Positions 16,133 to 24,355 of a DNA stretch of 64,000 bases are shown one piece after another (position 1 is the first letter of the stretch; the number at the start of each line of letters is the position of its first letter). Made by a program: the position numbers and the translations under genes. A model generated the notes under the pieces. It searched no databases. It was not told the origin of the DNA and worked only from the letters and a program-made list of their open reading frames with translations. This DNA is from Thiodiazotropha sp040507035 (GTDB lineage: Bacteria > Pseudomonadota > Gammaproteobacteria > Chromatiales > Chromatiaceae). Location: NCBI GenBank assembly GCA_040507035.1, contig JBEVVR010000004.1:1-64000 (forward strand), read 5' to 3'.

Positions 16133-17020
16133 TCAGAGCAGTCCACTGAAGGTTAACAGGGCGATGATCACCAGAAAAACGACCAGGGATCTCCAGACTA
16201 GCGCCATGGCAGACTTTGCCAGAAAGCTGTAGGACTGAGCCCCTTCATGGGCTTCGTTGATCAGCGTCGATAGGCGCATGGCACCACCGCCGGTACAGAT
16301 CAGGATGCCGCTATTGCTGTCACCGAATTCACTGAAGCGCGTTTCATGGTAGTTACGCCAGCCATAGAGGGCATCTTCGAAACTGCCCGCTATTGCGTAG
16401 CAGAAAGCGGTGATTCTAGCCGGGATCCAATCCAAAATCGTTACCAGTTGTTTGCTGTTGAGGTAGTAGTCGGTATCCTTGTTGGATTGCCCCATTGCGG
16501 GAAGCCAGGTGGCGATGCGATAGGCCAGCGATCCAAACGGCCCGAGCAGCAGGAACCAGAAGAGTACAGAGAAGAGATGGTGATTCGCCTGTAGTAAAAC
16601 CCCTTCGGCGACTGCCTGAGAACGCGCGGGCTCGCTGGTGGGCGGCTCGTCCTTGATAAGGGTGGTGGCGGTAACCCGAATCTCGTTTTCATCGTCATTA
16701 TCGACGGCATCAACGTATTGGTTGACCTCAGAGTCAAGGTCATTTGGTCCGAGGCAGTAGAGCAGGACCATGATAGAGAAGAGTAACCAGATCAGCCCGA
16801 ACATGGCCTCCTCAAAGAGGTATTGAAAGAGGACCACCGCTAGCAGGGGAGGTAGAATCAGGAGCAGGATGCCAATGATACCTTGGCGCAGGGCTTGTGG
16901 CAGGTCATGGCCTTGCAGCCACTGGTTATAGGCATAAAACCAGTCGTTGTTTCGCAGCTCTCTGCGATCGAGCAGGTAACGCTCGGCAATCAGGCAGATT
17001 ATTATGATGGTCAGGGTCAT
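16133..17020 (-). CDS. ampE: AmpE-like inner membrane protein
   Basis: A 295-residue membrane protein with an N-terminal helix, two helices near residues 45-90 ending in the family motif YCLGPNDL, a third near residue 150 (FWFLLLGPFGSLAYRIATWL) and a C-terminal helix. This layout and the motifs fit AmpE, the companion of AmpD in enterobacteria, linked there to beta-lactamase regulation and cell-wall recycling. Its start lies 75 bases downstream of ampD. The biochemical function of AmpE is not established. Confidence 0.88.
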   Translation of the reverse strand: MTLTIIIICLIAERYLLDRRELRNNDWFYAYNQWLQGHDLPQALRQGIIGILLLILPPLLAVVLFQYLFEEAMFGLIWLLFSIMVLLYCLGPNDLDSEVNQYVDAVDNDDENEIRVTATTLIKDEPPTSEPARSQAVAEGVLLQANHHLFSVLFWFLLLGPFGSLAYRIATWLPAMGQSNKDTDYYLNSKQLVTILDWIPARITAFCYAIAGSFEDALYGWRNYHETRFSEFGDSNSGILICTGGGAMRLSTLINEAHEGAQSYSFLAKSAMALVWRSLVVFLVIIALLTFSGLL

Positions 17021-17095
17021 CGCGTAAGTTTCGGATAATCGATGCCCAGTTTCAACAACAATCCTGGGGTTTAGCCCAGGTTTGGCATCACCAGC

Positions 17096-17650
17096 TCAAT
17101 CCTCAGCATGCAAAAGGCTTGTATAGCGTTCCCAATCAAACATCGGCCCCGGGTCGGTCTTACGTCCAGGGGCAATGGCCGCATGGCTGGTAATACGCTC
17201 CAGGGTGATTTTTGGAAACAGAGCCATAATCTCTTTGGTGACGTTGCCAAGGGCTTGGTATTGCTGATCGGTGAATGGTTGATCGTCACAGCCTTCGACT
17301 TCAATGCCAATGGAGAAATCGTTGCAGCAGTTTCGCCCGCAGAAGCTGGATTCACCCGCATGCCAGGCGCGGCGGTTGAATGGGACATACTGGATGATCT
17401 GGCCTTGGCGTCGGATTAACAGGTGACAGGAGACTTTGAGTGTTTTGATCTCTTCGAAATAGGGATGGGCCGCTGCATCAAGCCTGTTGTGGAACAGATC
17501 GTCGATCCACTCCCCGCCAAACTCGCCGGGGGGCAGACTGATGCTGTGGATGACCAGCAGGTCTATCTCGCTATCCGCCGGTCTGTCGTCCATGTTGTCC
17601 GATGGACGGAACTCGGCGCAACTCAAAACTATCTCTTTGGTGGTTTTCAA
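17096..17650 (-). CDS. ampD: 1,6-anhydro-N-acetylmuramyl-L-alanine amidase AmpD
   Basis: A 184-residue cytoplasmic amidase that removes the peptide from anhydro-muropeptides during peptidoglycan recycling. The zinc ligands His35 (LLVIHSISLP), His156 and Asp166 (SHAAIAPGRKTDPGPMFDW), and the catalytic Glu118 and Lys164, all align with Citrobacter AmpD. PPGEFGGEWIDDLFHNRLD is the usual substrate-side loop. The gene overlaps the CBS gene before it by four bases, so it is translated as part of the DUF1538/PII operon. Confidence 0.96.
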   Translation of the reverse strand: MKTTKEIVLSCAEFRPSDNMDDRPADSEIDLLVIHSISLPPGEFGGEWIDDLFHNRLDAAAHPYFEEIKTLKVSCHLLIRRQGQIIQYVPFNRRAWHAGESSFCGRNCCNDFSIGIEVEGCDDQPFTDQQYQALGNVTKEIMALFPKITLERITSHAAIAPGRKTDPGPMFDWERYTSLLHAED

Positions 17651-18060
17651 TCTGATACCGATAGTGACTTGAGCCCTTTCAGCACCATGTCGGTATAGCT
17701 GACAATGCCAACGATTTCACGATTGTCGACAACCGGCGCACGGGTGAGATCAAAACGGCCGAATAGCCTGGCGCAGTAGCGAATGTCCATGTGCGAGGAG
17801 ACGGTCAATGGGGGCTTGGTCATGATCTCATAGATATTGACCCGCTCCGGAGCGCGATCCTTGGCCAGGACCTGGCGTGCGATATCTGAGAGGGAGACCA
17901 GTCCATATTCGTCATCATCATGGCGCTTTTTCACGATCAGCGACTTGCTCTCCCCATCGATTAAAAACTTGAGTGCCTTCTGCACGGTGTCCATACCGTC
18001 GACCATATCAAAATCGGTCTTCATGACGTCCCCGACCCGTATTAGTTGTCGCTCGCTCAT
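17647..18060 (-). CDS. Two-CBS-domain regulatory protein
   Basis: A 137-residue protein made of little more than a Bateman pair: the first CBS motif begins VGDVMKTDFDMVDGMDTVQKA (residues 9-60), the second IYEIMTKPPLTVSSHMDIRYC (residues 76-130) and ends REIVGIVSYTDMVLKGL. Such modules bind adenine nucleotides and gate partner enzymes or transporters. Its overlap with the PII-like gene on one side and ampD on the other suggests it senses energy state for the membrane proteins of the operon. That role is inference. Confidence 0.88.
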   Translation of the reverse strand: MSERQLIRVGDVMKTDFDMVDGMDTVQKALKFLIDGESKSLIVKKRHDDDEYGLVSLSDIARQVLAKDRAPERVNIYEIMTKPPLTVSSHMDIRYCARLFGRFDLTRAPVVDNREIVGIVSYTDMVLKGLKSLSVSD

Positions 18061-18407
18061 AACTCCTCCTCGATTACCTGTGAGAGTGTCTGAATCTGGT
18101 GACTGACACCGACGGCATCTTCGATGTCGATCTGAAAAGCGATGCCATTGCCTGATTGTTCATCAAATTTACCGGCTTCGGAGATCTTTTCCAGGATACT
18201 GCGGCTGAGATGCTCCTCGACCAGCAGAAGCAGGACATCACGCTGGGTATCCAGGGTCAGACCGAGAAATGTCTTCGACTGCTCCACCCCCTCACCACGA
18301 GCGTGATTGATGACAGTGGAGCCGGTGGCCCCGGCTTCTCGTGATGCCTCGAGAACCTTGTCGGTTACTGTGTCTTCTACCAGGGCGATGATGAGTTTGA
18401 AGTGCAT
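18057..18407 (-). CDS. PII-like signalling protein
   Basis: A 116-residue protein with a PII fold pattern: beta strand FKLIIALVEDTVTDKVLEA, a T-loop region around residues 36-55 (ARGEGVEQSKTFLGLTL) and a B-loop-like GKFDEQSGNGIAFQIDIEDA near residues 79-98. The T-loop lacks the Tyr51 that is uridylylated in GlnB, so it is a divergent PII-like protein rather than the nitrogen regulator (a true GlnB lies at 53.7 kb). PII-like trimers typically bind a nucleotide and dock on a membrane transporter; here the natural partners are the DUF1538 proteins just upstream. Confidence 0.82.
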   Translation of the reverse strand: MHFKLIIALVEDTVTDKVLEASREAGATGSTVINHARGEGVEQSKTFLGLTLDTQRDVLLLLVEEHLSRSILEKISEAGKFDEQSGNGIAFQIDIEDAVGVSHQIQTLSQVIEEEL

Positions 18408-18412
18408 GGGCT

Positions 18413-19195
18413 TTACCTCGTTGTATCATCTGTTTTTCTTGCCGTACGCCATTCGCTCAACTGAGCGTAGGTCATGACTGACATAATCGGAAAAAGGCTG
18501 GCAAAGGCGATGAGGCCAAAGCCGTCCATTAGCGGGTTGCGTCCCGGAATATTGCTTGAAAGTCCGAGTCCGAGTGCCGCAACAAGGGGTACTGTGACGG
18601 TTGATGTCGTTACCCCCCCAGAATCATATGCCAGGGCGATAATCGAGCGTGGTGCATAGATTGTCTGCGCGATGACCACCACATAGCCTGCCATGATGTA
18701 CCAGTGAAGCGGGGTGCCGGAAATAATCCGGTAGCATCCCAGGGCGATACCCACGGCAACCCCGATGGCGACCGCGATACGCAGCCCCCACTGACTGATG
18801 GCGCCCGCCGAGACCTGATTCGCCTTGATGGCGACTGCAATCAGGGAAGGTTCCGCGATGGTGGTCGAAAAGCCGATGCTGGCTGCGAAGAGATAGACCC
18901 AGAAGTAGTGATGCCACTCTACTGCGCTGCCGTTCTGCGGAAGATCGAGCAGCTCGGGAGAGGTAAGTTGATTCGCCATCAGTTCTCCCAGGGGGAAGAG
19001 AGCGAGATCGAGGCCCTCGAGAAAGAGTACCAATCCCACCAATACAAGGAGAAAACCGAATAAGACCTCTTTGGGGTTTTTTATCGGCCGGCGCAGCACC
19101 AGAAACTGGAAACCAAACATAATCCCGGCGATTGGCAGTACGTCGAGTATGGTGCCGACGGTTATCGCGAGGAAATGTTGCAGGGCCTCATTCAT
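18413..19195 (-). CDS. DUF1538 family integral membrane protein, second copy
   Basis: A 260-residue protein with about seven hydrophobic segments. It carries the family pattern TIAEPSLIAVAIKAN near residue 112, AYDSGGVTTSTVTVPLVAAL near residue 190 and GFGLIAFASLFPIMSVM near residue 225. It is paired with a second DUF1538 protein whose gene overlaps its start by four bases. I recall a two-gene DUF1538 pair described from Halomonas as a Na+(Li+,K+)/H+ antiporter (UmpAB); if that holds here this is one half of a cation/proton antiporter. The link is by family only. Confidence 0.85.
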   Translation of the reverse strand: MNEALQHFLAITVGTILDVLPIAGIMFGFQFLVLRRPIKNPKEVLFGFLLVLVGLVLFLEGLDLALFPLGELMANQLTSPELLDLPQNGSAVEWHHYFWVYLFAASIGFSTTIAEPSLIAVAIKANQVSAGAISQWGLRIAVAIGVAVGIALGCYRIISGTPLHWYIMAGYVVVIAQTIYAPRSIIALAYDSGGVTTSTVTVPLVAALGLGLSSNIPGRNPLMDGFGLIAFASLFPIMSVMTYAQLSEWRTARKTDDTTR

Positions 19196-19926
19196 AGCAT
19201 GAGCCCATATCCCATGACGAAGATCATCGGGGTCAGTGAGGCGAAGGCGATCAGGCCAAAGCCATCGGTCATGGGGTTACGGCCCTTGATACTCGAGGCG
19301 AGGCCGACACCGAGAGCGGTCACCAGGGGAACGGTTACCGTGGAGGTGGTGACGCCACCGGAATCATAGGCAATTCCAATGATTTCCTTTGGCGCTATAG
19401 TGGTCATTAATACAACACCAAGATATCCACCTATGATCAGATATTGTACAGGCCAGCCCTTGACGATACGCAACACACCGATGAGGATCGCGAATCCCAC
19501 CGATATGGCAACGGTATAGCGTAGTCCCTGGGCATAATCACCTCGGGCCTTCGGCGTGTCCGAGATCATACCGCCCACGGCGGCAACGTTTGCAGCCTCT
19601 TCGGCTATCTTGATCAGTGCCGGTTCCGCCACAGTGGTACCGAATCCGAGGGCGAAAGCGAACAACAGCAGCCATAAAAGACTCCCTTTCTTGGCGAAAT
19701 CCCAGGCCATGCCCTCACCGAGGGGAAAGAGACCGAGGTTTAATCCTTCGATAAAGAGGGTCAGGCCCAGTAGAACCAGCAGTGAGCCGGTGAGGATTGT
19801 GCCCAGATTGGGAATGGGTTGCTGCAGCACCAGTAGCTGAAAGAAGGCAATAACCAATACGATTGGCAACAGATCCCTCGCGCTGCTGGCAAGCGAGGAT
19901 ATGAGGTGTTTTACGAGGCGCATCAA
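19192..19926 (-). CDS. DUF1538 family integral membrane protein, first copy
   Basis: A 244-residue membrane protein, homologous to the next gene. Shared motifs are FGTTVAEPALIKIAEEA near residue 94, AYDSGGVTTSTVTVPLVTAL near residue 188 and DGFGLIAFASLTPMIFVMG at the end. It is the first gene of a seven-gene minus-strand operon. Upstream lies a 500-base divergent region with two short palindromes. Glycine- and serine-rich repeats inside the membrane (AYDSGGVTTSTVTVP) look like an ion-path element, which is inference. Confidence 0.85.
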   Translation of the reverse strand: MMRLVKHLISSLASSARDLLPIVLVIAFFQLLVLQQPIPNLGTILTGSLLVLLGLTLFIEGLNLGLFPLGEGMAWDFAKKGSLLWLLLFAFALGFGTTVAEPALIKIAEEAANVAAVGGMISDTPKARGDYAQGLRYTVAISVGFAILIGVLRIVKGWPVQYLIIGGYLGVVLMTTIAPKEIIGIAYDSGGVTTSTVTVPLVTALGVGLASSIKGRNPMTDGFGLIAFASLTPMIFVMGYGLML

Positions 19927-20043
19927 ATTGGTAGTAAAAGCTCTTGCTCTTATAGGCCTTCTTCTGGAGGCCTTCGGTTACCTGGCCATGGTCCCAAGAA
20001 GATACCTCAGAATCAATTTTGTCGCTATGGCTTAAATATTTTG

Positions 20044-20059
20044 TATAGCGACCGCTATA
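20044..20059. promoter_or_regulatory. Palindromic operator candidate upstream of the DUF1538 operon
   Basis: TATAGCG and CGCTATA are perfect inverted seven-base arms two bases apart, about 120 bases upstream of the first DUF1538 start. A further CGCTAT half site lies at 20023-20028. The shape suits a small dimeric regulator; the regulator is unknown. Confidence 0.4.
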
Positions 20060-20204
20060 TAGTGATGTGAGCTCACAGGAGTCCACCAACATATGCGGTA
20101 GTTTGGGTATGCTAAATCCTAATCAATGGAGCGGAATGCCGAATCGGAATGAATTTCCTCAATTTTTCGCGGGTTGACGCCTATCCCGCTTAAAATCGGC
20201 GGTT

Positions 20205-20220
20205 TTGTGCTATAGCACAA
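20205..20220. promoter_or_regulatory. 16-bp perfect palindrome TTGTGCTATAGCACAA followed by T6
   Basis: The sequence is its own reverse complement. It may be an operator about 215 bases before the DUF1631 gene, or a small hairpin (six-base-pair stem, TATA loop) with a T-run acting as an attenuator in that gene's leader. No plus-strand gene precedes it, so a simple gene-end terminator is unlikely. Confidence 0.4.
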
Positions 20221-20435
20221 TTTTTTAGAACTCATTGATTATACAAGCGTTTAGTGCTAGCTTTCCAATTGAGCGCTGGAAAGTAAAGTGGCTAATCTAT
20301 CGACTAACTGGTGTTGATTGTGAGGTTAATCTCAGACGTTACCCCTGTTGTATCATAGCCTTATGCTAGATGCGGGTATCAGGGACCGGTAGGCATCTCA
20401 ATAGACATCGTTGGAACAGCTGCAAGTGGCAATAG

Positions 20436-22781
20436 ATGCAAAGGCAAGACAACATTATTACATTCGGTTCTGCTGTGCCTCGTCGAAAGAACATATCTCT
20501 TGACGTGAATGGCCGCAGGATTGCGTCTGAGTGCCGCAATCTGGTTGTAAAAACCCTGCCGAAGCTGATGAGTGGGCTGTTCGAAAATCTCGACGATGCT
20601 CTCTACGAGATGGCCAACAAGTCAGAAAGCAACGCCCTGCAGAATATCTATTTCGATTCGATGCGCGAGCTGCGTAAACAACGGGCCGGTATCGAACGAC
20701 GCTTTTCCCAGGAGGTCCTGCGCGCCTATGATCGCTTCTGGGAGACCGGTGAGGTAACGATCAAACAACCGACGCTGGATGATCTTAGCCTCGAGTCCGA
20801 GATGTCCCTGGTCGATGATGAGGACCTTGAGGACTCTTTAGCCATCACCAACATGGTGAGCAAGTCGGACAGTCGCTTCACCAGAGAAATCTACGCCATG
20901 AGCCAACGCTTCGCCTATGTGTTGGGTGGTGGCAGTGTCGATGAAACCGTCGCCCAGCATACGCCTCTGGCCCCTGGAGTCATCTGCAACGCCTTTCAGA
21001 CAGCGATGGTGGATGTACCTGTCGAGCTCCCGGTCAAGCTGGTTGTCTACAAGCTGTTCGATCGCCATGTGTTGCACTACATCGGTGGTCTCTATGATGA
21101 AATCAACCTGCTTCTGGGGCGTGCCGGGGTTATCCCAAAACTGACGCCAAAGGTACGACGCAACCCGGTTGCTCCTTCGTTGCGTGGTGAAGGCGGAGGA
21201 GAAAGCTATCTCGCCAGCGACTCCTCCTATATGAGTTCCAGTTCTCCAACAGCGACAGCTTCGGTTAGCGCTGAGGAGGCGGTTCAGGCTGAACTCTTCT
21301 CCACCTTACAGCAGCTGCTCAACCTCCGGCGTTCGAGTTCCGGTGGCGGCAGCAGTCTCCTGACCTCCAGTTTGATGCTCACACCTGCAGCCGGAAATGT
21401 GCCATTAGTCGACACCGGTGAACTCCTCGGTGCGTTGTCGGCCATCCAGCAATCGAATGTTGTGATGCTGCCCCAGGGACGTCGTGTCAACCAGCCGTTG
21501 ACACCGGAAGAGATGCGGGCTCGCCTGGTCAGCGATCTACAGATTGCCAGAGACGGGCAGGTGATCCGTTCCCTCGGGGATGCCGATAACGACACCATCG
21601 ATGTTGTCTCCATGATCTTCGAGTTCATCCTTGACGATTACAGCTTGCCTGATGCCATGAAGGCCCTGATCAGCCGTCTGCAGATACCGATGCTGAAGGT
21701 GGCGATCATCGACAAAACCTTTTTCAGCCAGAAGGTCCATCCTGCCAGGCGTCTACTCAACAGTCTGGCCCAAGCGGCGGTCGGCTGGAACGATACCGGG
21801 GACCGCGCCAACGACAGCCTCTATAACAAGATCGAGCAGATCGTGAAAAGGGTGTTGAATGAGTTTCACGATGATCCCGGACTGTTCGCGGAGTTGGAAG
21901 AGGATTTCTCCACTTGGTGGCAGAAGGAGCAGCGTGGCGCCCAAATAGCGGAACAGCGCACCAACCAGATCACCAAGGGCAAGGAGCAGCTCAAATCAGC
22001 CAAACAGATCGTTTCAGAAGAGCTCAACAAGCGCCTGCAGCATCAACAGGTCATTCCGGAAGCCGTGATGTCGATCCTTGAAGATGGCTGGAAGGATGTA
22101 TTGCTCCTGATCTATTTGCGTGAGGGATCAGAGAGTAAGTCATGGACTGAGGCCCTGGAGATTGTCGACCGCTTGCTGTGGAGTGTACAACCCAAGTCGG
22201 AGTATGCGGAACGGCAGCAGTTACTGCGCGGAATCCCGGAGCTGCTCAGAAACGTCCGTGAGCGGCTAAACAGTATCTCCTTTGATCAGCATAAGATGGC
22301 CAAGCTGTTCAAAGAGCTGCAAAACTGCCATATCGTTGTTCTGCGTGGCGGTGACTCTAGCCAGATGCACACCGCGGGTACGATGCCGGTCAGCATTCAA
22401 GAGATCCACTTTCCCGATAGTCAGCTCAGCACAGATGGCGGCAGTCAACTGACCGAAATGGCGGATGAGGCGATAAGCGACAGTGACGAGTTCACCCAAC
22501 AGGCGATTGAGCTCGAAACAGGTGAATGGCTTGAGATCAGAGACGGCAGCAACAAGGTTCGAGTCAAGCTTTCATGGAAGAGTAAAGTGACCGATACCTA
22601 TATCTTCGTTAACCGTAAAGGCATGAAAGCCATGGAACTCACAACCCAGGGACTTGCTCGGCGTCTGCGTGAAGGCACGGCGAAGAAGGTTGAACTGTCG
22701 GCTAAACCGATTATGGATCGAGCCCTCGATGCCATGCTCAGCGCTTTGAAAAAGACGACTTCGACATCAGCGTCTGCATAA
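20436..22781 (+). CDS. DUF1631 family protein
   Basis: A large soluble protein of 781 residues. The N-terminal helical part (KTLPKLMSGLFENLDDALYE, residues 39-58) and central segments such as LISRLQIPMLKVAIIDKTFF near residue 410 and HPARRLLNSLAQAAVGW near residue 433 are typical of DUF1631. The C-terminal 110 residues (LETGEWLEIRDGSNKVRVKL and TDTYIFVNRKGMKAMEL) look like a PilZ-type beta barrel without a clear RxxxR cyclic-di-GMP motif. A serine/glycine-rich linker lies near residues 245-310. Function is not known; a link to cyclic-di-GMP signalling is inference. It stands alone as a transcription unit. Confidence 0.85.
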   Translation: MQRQDNIITFGSAVPRRKNISLDVNGRRIASECRNLVVKTLPKLMSGLFENLDDALYEMANKSESNALQNIYFDSMRELRKQRAGIERRFSQEVLRAYDRFWETGEVTIKQPTLDDLSLESEMSLVDDEDLEDSLAITNMVSKSDSRFTREIYAMSQRFAYVLGGGSVDETVAQHTPLAPGVICNAFQTAMVDVPVELPVKLVVYKLFDRHVLHYIGGLYDEINLLLGRAGVIPKLTPKVRRNPVAPSLRGEGGGESYLASDSSYMSSSSPTATASVSAEEAVQAELFSTLQQLLNLRRSSSGGGSSLLTSSLMLTPAAGNVPLVDTGELLGALSAIQQSNVVMLPQGRRVNQPLTPEEMRARLVSDLQIARDGQVIRSLGDADNDTIDVVSMIFEFILDDYSLPDAMKALISRLQIPMLKVAIIDKTFFSQKVHPARRLLNSLAQAAVGWNDTGDRANDSLYNKIEQIVKRVLNEFHDDPGLFAELEEDFSTWWQKEQRGAQIAEQRTNQITKGKEQLKSAKQIVSEELNKRLQHQQVIPEAVMSILEDGWKDVLLLIYLREGSESKSWTEALEIVDRLLWSVQPKSEYAERQQLLRGIPELLRNVRERLNSISFDQHKMAKLFKELQNCHIVVLRGGDSSQMHTAGTMPVSIQEIHFPDSQLSTDGGSQLTEMADEAISDSDEFTQQAIELETGEWLEIRDGSNKVRVKLSWKSKVTDTYIFVNRKGMKAMELTTQGLARRLREGTAKKVELSAKPIMDRALDAMLSALKKTTSTSASA

Positions 22782-22921
22782 TTTAATCCCCTCAAGACAG
22801 CTATTTATTAGCTTACAAATGGATGGCGGTTAGCCATACTTAGGCGATTGTGTACAGTTGTGCATTGAGCCGATAAGGGTCATATTACAGTTTTTTCGAC
22901 TATCAGAGGTTAACTAGGATC

Positions 22922-23266
22922 ATGGGTGAAAAGATCACTGATTCCGGATTGAAGTTTGAAGACACGAGTGTGGGCAGTGGTGATGTTGCGGCACCCGGTG
23001 ATCGGGTTACGGTTCACTACACCGGGTGGTTGCTCGAGGGTGAGAAATTCGACTCCTCACTGGATCGTAACCAACCGTTTGATTTTACCTTGGGTAAGGG
23101 TATGGTGATCGCCGGTTGGGACGAGGGTGTTGCCGGTATGAAAGTGGGTGGTAAACGCAGATTGACCATACCCCCCCAGCTTGGGTACGGCACCCGGGGT
23201 GCCGGTGGTGTCATTCCTCCGAACGCCACACTGGTGTTCGATGTCGAGTTGCTATCCATCGCTTGA
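22922..23266 (+). CDS. FKBP-type peptidyl-prolyl cis-trans isomerase
   Basis: A 114-residue single FKBP domain without signal peptide. It has VTVHYTGWLLEGEKFDSSLD near residue 29, VIAGWDEGVAGMKVGGKRRL near residue 62, LGYGTRGAGGVIPPNATLVF and the closing FDVELLSIA, covering the active-site residues of the family (Tyr, Phe, Asp, Trp). It should catalyse proline isomerisation in the cytoplasm. Its TGA overlaps the nadC ATG. Confidence 0.93.
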   Translation: MGEKITDSGLKFEDTSVGSGDVAAPGDRVTVHYTGWLLEGEKFDSSLDRNQPFDFTLGKGMVIAGWDEGVAGMKVGGKRRLTIPPQLGYGTRGAGGVIPPNATLVFDVELLSIA

Positions 23267-24108
23267 TGAGTGGCCTTCCCGACACCAGCCTGATCAGCGA
23301 GCAGGTCAGTCTCGCGTTGGCTGAGGATCTTGGCAGCGGCGATCTGACCGCCGCTTTGTTGGACCAACGGGTTACAGCCCGGGCTCATATTGTGTGCCGT
23401 GAAAGCGCCGTGATCTGCGGCAGCGCCTGGGTGAATGAGGTGTTTCGCCAGCTGGATTCGGCAATTGATATTGAGTGGTTGGTCAATGATGGGGATCAGG
23501 TATCTTGCGGAGCCCTAGTCTGTAGATTACGAGGTAATAATCGATCGCTGTTGAGTGGTGAGCGCACCGCACTCAACTATCTACAGACCCTTTCGGCGAC
23601 CGCCACCCTTACCCGCCGTTATGTGGATGCGGTGGAGGGGACCGGGGTCACCATTCTGGATACACGAAAGACCATTCCCGGGCTTAGGTTGCAGCAGAAA
23701 TATGCCGTGGTTTGCGGTGGTGGTAAGAACCACAGGATTGGTCTTTATGACGCCATACTGCTCAAAGAGAACCATATCAAGATAGCCGGATCCATCGCAT
23801 CGGCACTGCAGCAGGCAAAACAGATTGCACCTGACGGAGTGGAAATCGAGACCGAGGTTGAGTCACTGGATGAGCTGAAGGAGGCGCTGGCGGCCGGGGC
23901 AACCAGGGTGTTGTTGGATAATTTTGATCTGCAGATGTTGCGGGACGCGGTGCAGATCAGTGCAGGCCGCGCAAGGCTCGAAGCCTCCGGCGGGGTCAAT
24001 CTTGAGACGATTCGTGCTATTGCAGAGACGGGTGTGAATGACATCTCTGTCGGTGCCTTGACCAAAGACCTCAGGGCGGTCGACCTTTCGATGCTATTTG
24101 TGGCCTGA
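23266..24108 (+). CDS. nadC: Nicotinate-nucleotide pyrophosphorylase (carboxylating)
   Basis: A 280-residue enzyme that converts quinolinate and PRPP to nicotinate mononucleotide, CO2 and pyrophosphate in NAD synthesis. Recognisable pieces are LAEDLGSGDLTAALLD near residue 18, SGERTALNYLQTLSATAT near residue 98, DTRKTIPGLRLQQKYAVVCG near residue 131, HRIGLYDAILLKENHI and the C-terminal LEASGGVNLETIRAIAETGV. The ATG at 23266 overlaps the FKBP stop; a TTG three bases earlier is less likely. The later NAD step enzyme NadE is at 51.9 kb. Confidence 0.97.
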   Translation: MSGLPDTSLISEQVSLALAEDLGSGDLTAALLDQRVTARAHIVCRESAVICGSAWVNEVFRQLDSAIDIEWLVNDGDQVSCGALVCRLRGNNRSLLSGERTALNYLQTLSATATLTRRYVDAVEGTGVTILDTRKTIPGLRLQQKYAVVCGGGKNHRIGLYDAILLKENHIKIAGSIASALQQAKQIAPDGVEIETEVESLDELKEALAAGATRVLLDNFDLQMLRDAVQISAGRARLEASGGVNLETIRAIAETGVNDISVGALTKDLRAVDLSMLFVA

Positions 24109-24118
24109 GCTACCGTTT

Positions 24119-24355
24119 CTACACGCGCTCGTCAATCAGTGTACCGATCATCTCATCGGCGGTTTTCAGGGTCTTAACCTGGGCCTTGGTTTGGTTGGCG
24201 TGCTGCTGCAGCTCTACCATGGCGCGGGAGAGATCAGTCGGCTTGGTTTGACTGGTCTGCTGGGCGCTGGCAATCTCCGATGCCACTCGACGCATCCCCT
24301 GGAATCCCTTTTGAATCCCCTGAAGTGCCGGTCCTGTAATTGAATTGATACCCAT
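24119..24355 (-). CDS. Mini flagellar rod/hook-like protein, 78 residues
   Basis: The N-terminus (MGINSITGPALQGIQKGFQG) resembles the start of flagellar rod and hook proteins, and the last 17 residues (TLKTADEMIGTLIDERV) closely resemble the conserved C-terminal helix of FlgE/FlgG-type proteins. The whole central domain is missing, so the two terminal coiled-coil parts are nearly joined through a glutamine-rich linker. Similar small proteins are sometimes labelled flagellar in databases. No flagellar genes are in this window, so the role is unclear. Confidence 0.65.
   Translation of the reverse strand: MGINSITGPALQGIQKGFQGMRRVASEIASAQQTSQTKPTDLSRAMVELQQHANQTKAQVKTLKTADEMIGTLIDERV

Larger units (their letters stand above)
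19927..20435. other. 509-base divergent intergenic region with two palindromes
   Basis: No gene is seen. The region must hold promoters for the leftward DUF1538 operon and the rightward DUF1631 gene. It contains TATAGCG-AC-CGCTATA (20044-20059) closer to the DUF1538 side and the exact 16-base palindrome at 20205-20220 closer to the DUF1631 side. The remainder is AT-rich and shows no repeats that I can see. Confidence 0.6.
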
